Translations under genes and position numbers: made by a program | Assembly (NCBI GenBank): GCA_038253825.1 | Contig: JBBSGT010000018.1 | Location: forward strand, 1-24,404 | DNA length: 24,404 nt | Reading direction: 5' to 3' | Origin: JACDET01 sp038253825 | GTDB taxonomy: Bacteria; Patescibacteriota; Microgenomatia; Levybacterales; UBA12049 | Shown here: positions 22,305 through 24,404 of the stretch, piece by piece | Numbering within the stretch: the stretch's first letter is position 1 | Layout: every line of letters begins with the position of its first letter | Notes under the pieces: model-generated | The model's input: the letters and a program-made list of their open reading frames with translations, nothing else | What the model was told of the DNA's origin: nothing | The model's database searches: none

Positions 22305-22566
22305 CAAGCTCCTTCTAGAATCCATGGCGCTTGATTTAAAACGAGTCGCGTTGGGGTCATATAGTCATTCAACGAAAATGACCGAAAGATTTCTGCAGGA
22401 AGTCTTCAAACGCAATGACCAGCTAGATAGAAGTTCTTTTTCAAGTACTCTCATAAAAGTATTAAACTGCATGGAGAGACAGTTACAGCTAAAGCAACAC
22501 CAACGCCTCGCCGACGACGCCCTCATGTACAGTACACTTCTTTTAAGCTTTTCCAAACAGCTTTAA
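22297..22566 (+). CDS. small helical protein coupled to DUF5674
   Basis: The 89-residue protein is all-helical by composition (LLLESMALDLKRVALGSYS, MTERFLQEVFKRND, LIKVLNCMERQL, DDALMYSTLLLSFSKQ). No family is recognised. It starts inside the end of the DUF5674 gene, an arrangement that suggests the two products act together. A weak AAGCT/AGCTT hairpin lies at its end. Confidence 0.6.
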   Translation: MNNKLLLESMALDLKRVALGSYSHSTKMTERFLQEVFKRNDQLDRSSFSSTLIKVLNCMERQLQLKQHQRLADDALMYSTLLLSFSKQL

Positions 22567-22569
22567 ATA

Positions 22570-22977
22570 TTAAAAGACTATGAACAATACATCGATGAAT
22601 ATACAATAAGCATAGGCATAGTAAAGGTGGACTATTCCTTTTGCGATTATTGGAAAGAATAAAAACTCAAGAAGTGCAGTATTTTTAATTGCCGCTCCTC
22701 TAGGTATAAAACCGATATTGTACTAAGATGAAGACTACAAGTTTTGGGAGTTTGAGTTTGAGTTTGAGTTTGATTGGGGAAAGATTAAAACAAATGCAAA
22801 ATATTATTTAGTCTATCAATCAGGTAATGATCCATATGTAAGCCTTGATAATAGAAAGAAATGGCTAATAATTTAGGAGTAGAACTTCACTTCATGCCAA
22901 AGGCCGGACATTTAAATGCGGAAAGTGGATACACAACTTTTAAAGCATTATTGGGAGAGGTAAAAAGTAATCGATAA
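22570..22977 (+). pseudogene. decayed RBBP9/YdeN-like serine hydrolase
   Basis: Pieces of an alpha/beta hydrolase appear in order in all three plus frames: KDYEQYIDEYTISIG, GGLFLLRLLERIKTQE, AVFLIAAPLGIKPI, DWGKIKTNAKYYLVYQSGNDPYV, and EMANNLGVELHFMPKAGHLNAESGYT. These match the nucleophile-elbow region, the SxNDPYV acid loop and the catalytic His (GHLNAESG) of RBBP9-like hydrolases. At least four frameshifts separate them, the start of the protein is missing, and the GHSxG elbow has lost its His. A hexanucleotide expansion sits in the middle. It is a clear, old pseudogene. Confidence 0.75.
22748..22771 (+). repeat. (GAGTTT)x4 hexanucleotide microsatellite
   Basis: Four exact GAGTTT units encode alternating Glu-Phe inside the decayed hydrolase, where one or two such residues are expected before DW. 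It is probably a slippage expansion. Confidence 0.85.
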
Positions 22978-23359
22978 TTGCGAATAAAACGTTCCCACAT
23001 AGTCAACCAGTGCCAGCCAGCACGTGCTCTTATGCAACAGTACCCCTCGTCATTTAACCCTCAAGTCTTCGGATATTGAGGCTAGCCCTTTCGGGGTCGT
23101 TCAATACGGATTCGTACCATATTTTAAAATACAAAATTTATACTTGAACGCTCTCAATAAAGATTTCCGGACTGCACAGTGGTATGAATGGATTAAACAT
23201 ACGTAACTCACTTAACAAAAAAAAATGCAGTTTCTGTTCAGGCGTAAAGTGCTGTCTCTGTTGTTATTTGTTCATGTATCCTCCTCTCTGACAATTTTTG
23301 CCTTTTTATGCCCTTATTCTAATGTCGAGAATATCAGGTACGCAACAATAAACATCTCC
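22978..23359. other. intergenic region with two hairpins and no supported gene
   Basis: The region holds CCTCAA/TTGAGG (23059-23064, 23076-23081) and next to it CCC-TTTC-GGG (23086-23095). A 60-residue plus frame (23024-23206) has a plausible tail (FRTAQWYEWIKH) but no start signal or family, so it may be a gene remnant. Confidence 0.35.
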
Positions 23360-23388
23360 TTGAGTTATTTGAAAATTTTACTTATACT
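23360..23388 (+). promoter_or_regulatory. promoter of the small membrane-protein gene, leaderless spacing
   Basis: TTGAGT (23360-23365), a 17-nt spacer and TATACT (23383-23388) stand 8 nt before the ATG at 23397. The boxes are identical to those of the VOC gene. Confidence 0.75.
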
Positions 23389-23396
23389 CATTACAT

Positions 23397-23741
23397 ATGG
23401 TTGAAGTAACCCTAGTTATACTACTCGCTCTCTTCCTCTTAGGTTTTGTTCATATTCCTGGTGTCAATATTCAGAACTTCAAATTATTTGTCATGAATCA
23501 CCATACCATTACCCTATATGAAGTGCTTATTGTTATTGTAGCTTTTGGTTTACTTATGTTTCTCCCTCGCTTTATGAGAATTATTGTTGGAGCACTACTT
23601 ATTATTTGGATTATTTCTACGCTAGGTATTATTATGGTTAATGGATTACCAGCAATAAGTATTATTATTCTTTTGCTTGTGGTTACATTTCACCGCTCAT
23701 TTCATTGGTATGGACATTATCGAAGACGACGTTATGACTAA
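23397..23741 (+). CDS. small multi-helix membrane protein of unknown function
   Basis: The 114-residue protein is very hydrophobic: MVEVTLVILLALFLLGFV, LYEVLIVIVAFGLLMFLP, IIVGALLIIWIISTLGIIM and AISIIILLLVV. It ends in HRSFHWYGHYRRRRYD, a His/Arg/Tyr-rich cytoplasmic-type tail. No family is recognised; the size fits small envelope proteins. Its promoter is among the best in the window, so it is surely expressed. Confidence 0.7.
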   Translation: MVEVTLVILLALFLLGFVHIPGVNIQNFKLFVMNHHTITLYEVLIVIVAFGLLMFLPRFMRIIVGALLIIWIISTLGIIMVNGLPAISIIILLLVVTFHRSFHWYGHYRRRRYD

Positions 23742-24085
23742 CCCCTATTAAAACACTTTAGAAAAACTTGATGAAAAAATTGTCCCTAGAATACAAACTG
23801 CCACCGAGTAAGGACAATCCCTCATAGCTACTTTCAAGGAGGAAATATACCTGAATGTCCCAAACAAAGAGAAAACATAGAATCAGTTTCTTAACTTAAG
23901 AATGCGGGGATTCATTAGGAAGAAACTTCTATTAGCTTCAGTCCCCTAGAAATACCACATCTTTTTTATGGCATTTCTTTGTCATCAAAACACCGTATGA
24001 GTGTAACAAAGAATTTCTTCAAAAACAATATGTCCAAATATATGAGGACTATTGCTGAAAACACAGGTAGAGAAAAGAGAGGATA
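23742..24085. other. intergenic region without a supported gene
   Basis: A good ribosome-site match (AAGGAGG, 23838-23844) is followed 12 nt later by an ATG that opens only 14 codons, MSQTKRKHRISFLT, which may be the stub of a lost gene. GGGGA/TCCCC (about 23907-23946) can pair at a distance. Nothing else is evident. Confidence 0.35.
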
Positions 24086-24343
24086 TTAAGCGATTGTAGC
24101 GATTGTTTTTACTATATCCTCACTGTTGGCTTTACTAGCAAGATAAAATTTATTGCCGTTATTGCAAATTTTTTCCCACAATTCACCTAATTTTACTTTA
24201 TATGTGGTATCGTCATTACTCAATCTGTCCTCACCCTTATATTCGATCAAAAGATAGCGTCCTTCTGGATCATACGCAATAGTGGGATATACAGGAACGC
24301 TGGGATAATATAAAATGTGAGTTATTAACGGGAGCGTATCCAA
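24086..24343 (-). CDS. C-terminal fragment of a helicase/restriction-type protein
   Basis: The frame ending at 24086 contains YPTIAYDPEGRYLLIEYKGE followed by LSNDDTTYKVKLGELWEK. This is like the PD-(D/E)xK-type end (D..G..LIEYKG) of DEAD/DEAH helicase or type III restriction-like proteins. The upstream part of such a protein (hundreds of residues) is absent: the frame begins directly at a probable transposase start on the other strand (24344). It is most likely a remnant cut off by that insertion. A TTG at 24343 is the only formal start, and the first ~10 residues may not be native. Confidence 0.5.
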   Translation of the reverse strand: MDTLPLITHILYYPSVPVYPTIAYDPEGRYLLIEYKGEDRLSNDDTTYKVKLGELWEKICNNGNKFYLASKANSEDIVKTIATIA

Positions 24344-24404
24344 TGAAACTCAATAAAGAAATCTTTGAACTAATTTTTCCTCAGGGTATATTTGAGTGGT
24401 TTAA
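24344..24404 (+). CDS. start of a probable transposase (cut by window edge)
   Basis: Twenty codons are visible (MKLNKEIFELIFPQGIFEWF). They match the beginning of the small N-terminal protein or domain of ISAon1-type transposases, which open with a helix ending in LLPEGLLEYF-like sequence. The gene starts exactly where the helicase-like fragment of the other strand ends, as expected of an insertion. The rest lies outside the window. Confidence 0.45.

Noticed and set aside
23024..23206. 60-residue plus frame before the last membrane-protein gene
   Set aside because: It contains two hairpins, has no promoter or ribosome site, and only its tail looks protein-like; kept as a possible remnant, not a gene.
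1..24404. Recoding of TGA as glycine (code 25)
   Set aside because: TGA is rare as a stop here and occurs inside three pseudogenes, which is suggestive. However, long intact genes (1044 and 899 codons) contain no in-frame TGA, the same pseudogenes also have TAA stops or frameshifts, and 4045 is a normal TGA stop.

Overview
The window looks like a low-GC bacterial chromosome segment, most likely from the Candidate Phyla Radiation (Patescibacteria), perhaps Microgenomates. Supporting signs are small sparse genes, a VirD4/TraG-like ATPase next to a replication-relaxation protein, a DUF5674 gene, a LemA + TPM (YgcG-like) pair, and several promoters whose -10 box sits 6-8 nt before the ATG, which implies leaderless mRNAs. 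The standard genetic code holds: long genes have no internal TGA. The placement is inferred from gene content, not from a marker gene.

Layout. (1) 204-5046: a short helix-turn-helix protein, a giant CheB-CheR-PAS-histidine kinase hybrid, a CheY-like receiver and a stand-alone CheB with a Cys/His tail. This is a compact signalling operon with no receptors or motility genes in view. (2) 5478-7759: a VOC (glyoxalase-fold) gene with a very clear promoter, an unlisted 50-residue convergent gene, a secreted His/Met-repeat protein and a four-helix membrane protein. (3) 8476-14051: a conjugation-type ATPase, a replication-relaxation protein, a small zinc-ribbon protein and a group-3-like sigma factor. 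Two GC-rich perfect palindromes lie upstream of the two convergent middle genes, and a tandem stem-loop element lies beside the second. (4) 14401-17027: a graveyard of toxin-antitoxin modules (PIN toxin with its antitoxin, hicBA, and a nucleotidyltransferase with a possible HEPN partner), all damaged except hicB, plus a partly duplicated small membrane-protein gene. (5) 17202-19836: a lipoprotein with a serine-protease-like fold but no catalytic Ser, an unknown protein, a TPR fragment, an unknown gene lacking a start, and a transposase fragment. (6) 19921-22977: LemA and TPM proteins, a second PIN pseudogene antiparallel to another broken gene, DUF5674 with a small partner, and a decayed RBBP9-like serine hydrolase. 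(7) 23397-24404: a small membrane protein, the C-terminal piece of a helicase/nuclease-like protein, and the first 20 codons of a probable transposase at the window edge.

Two kinds of damage coexist. Several genes (HTH, CheB-CheR kinase, lipoprotein, a small minus-strand gene) are broken only by a single base next to a homopolymer of 6-9 bases; that could be sequencing error or slippage. Others (PIN toxins, antitoxin, nucleotidyltransferase, hydrolase) carry in-frame stops, missing catalytic residues or several indels outside homopolymers, which indicates real gene decay.
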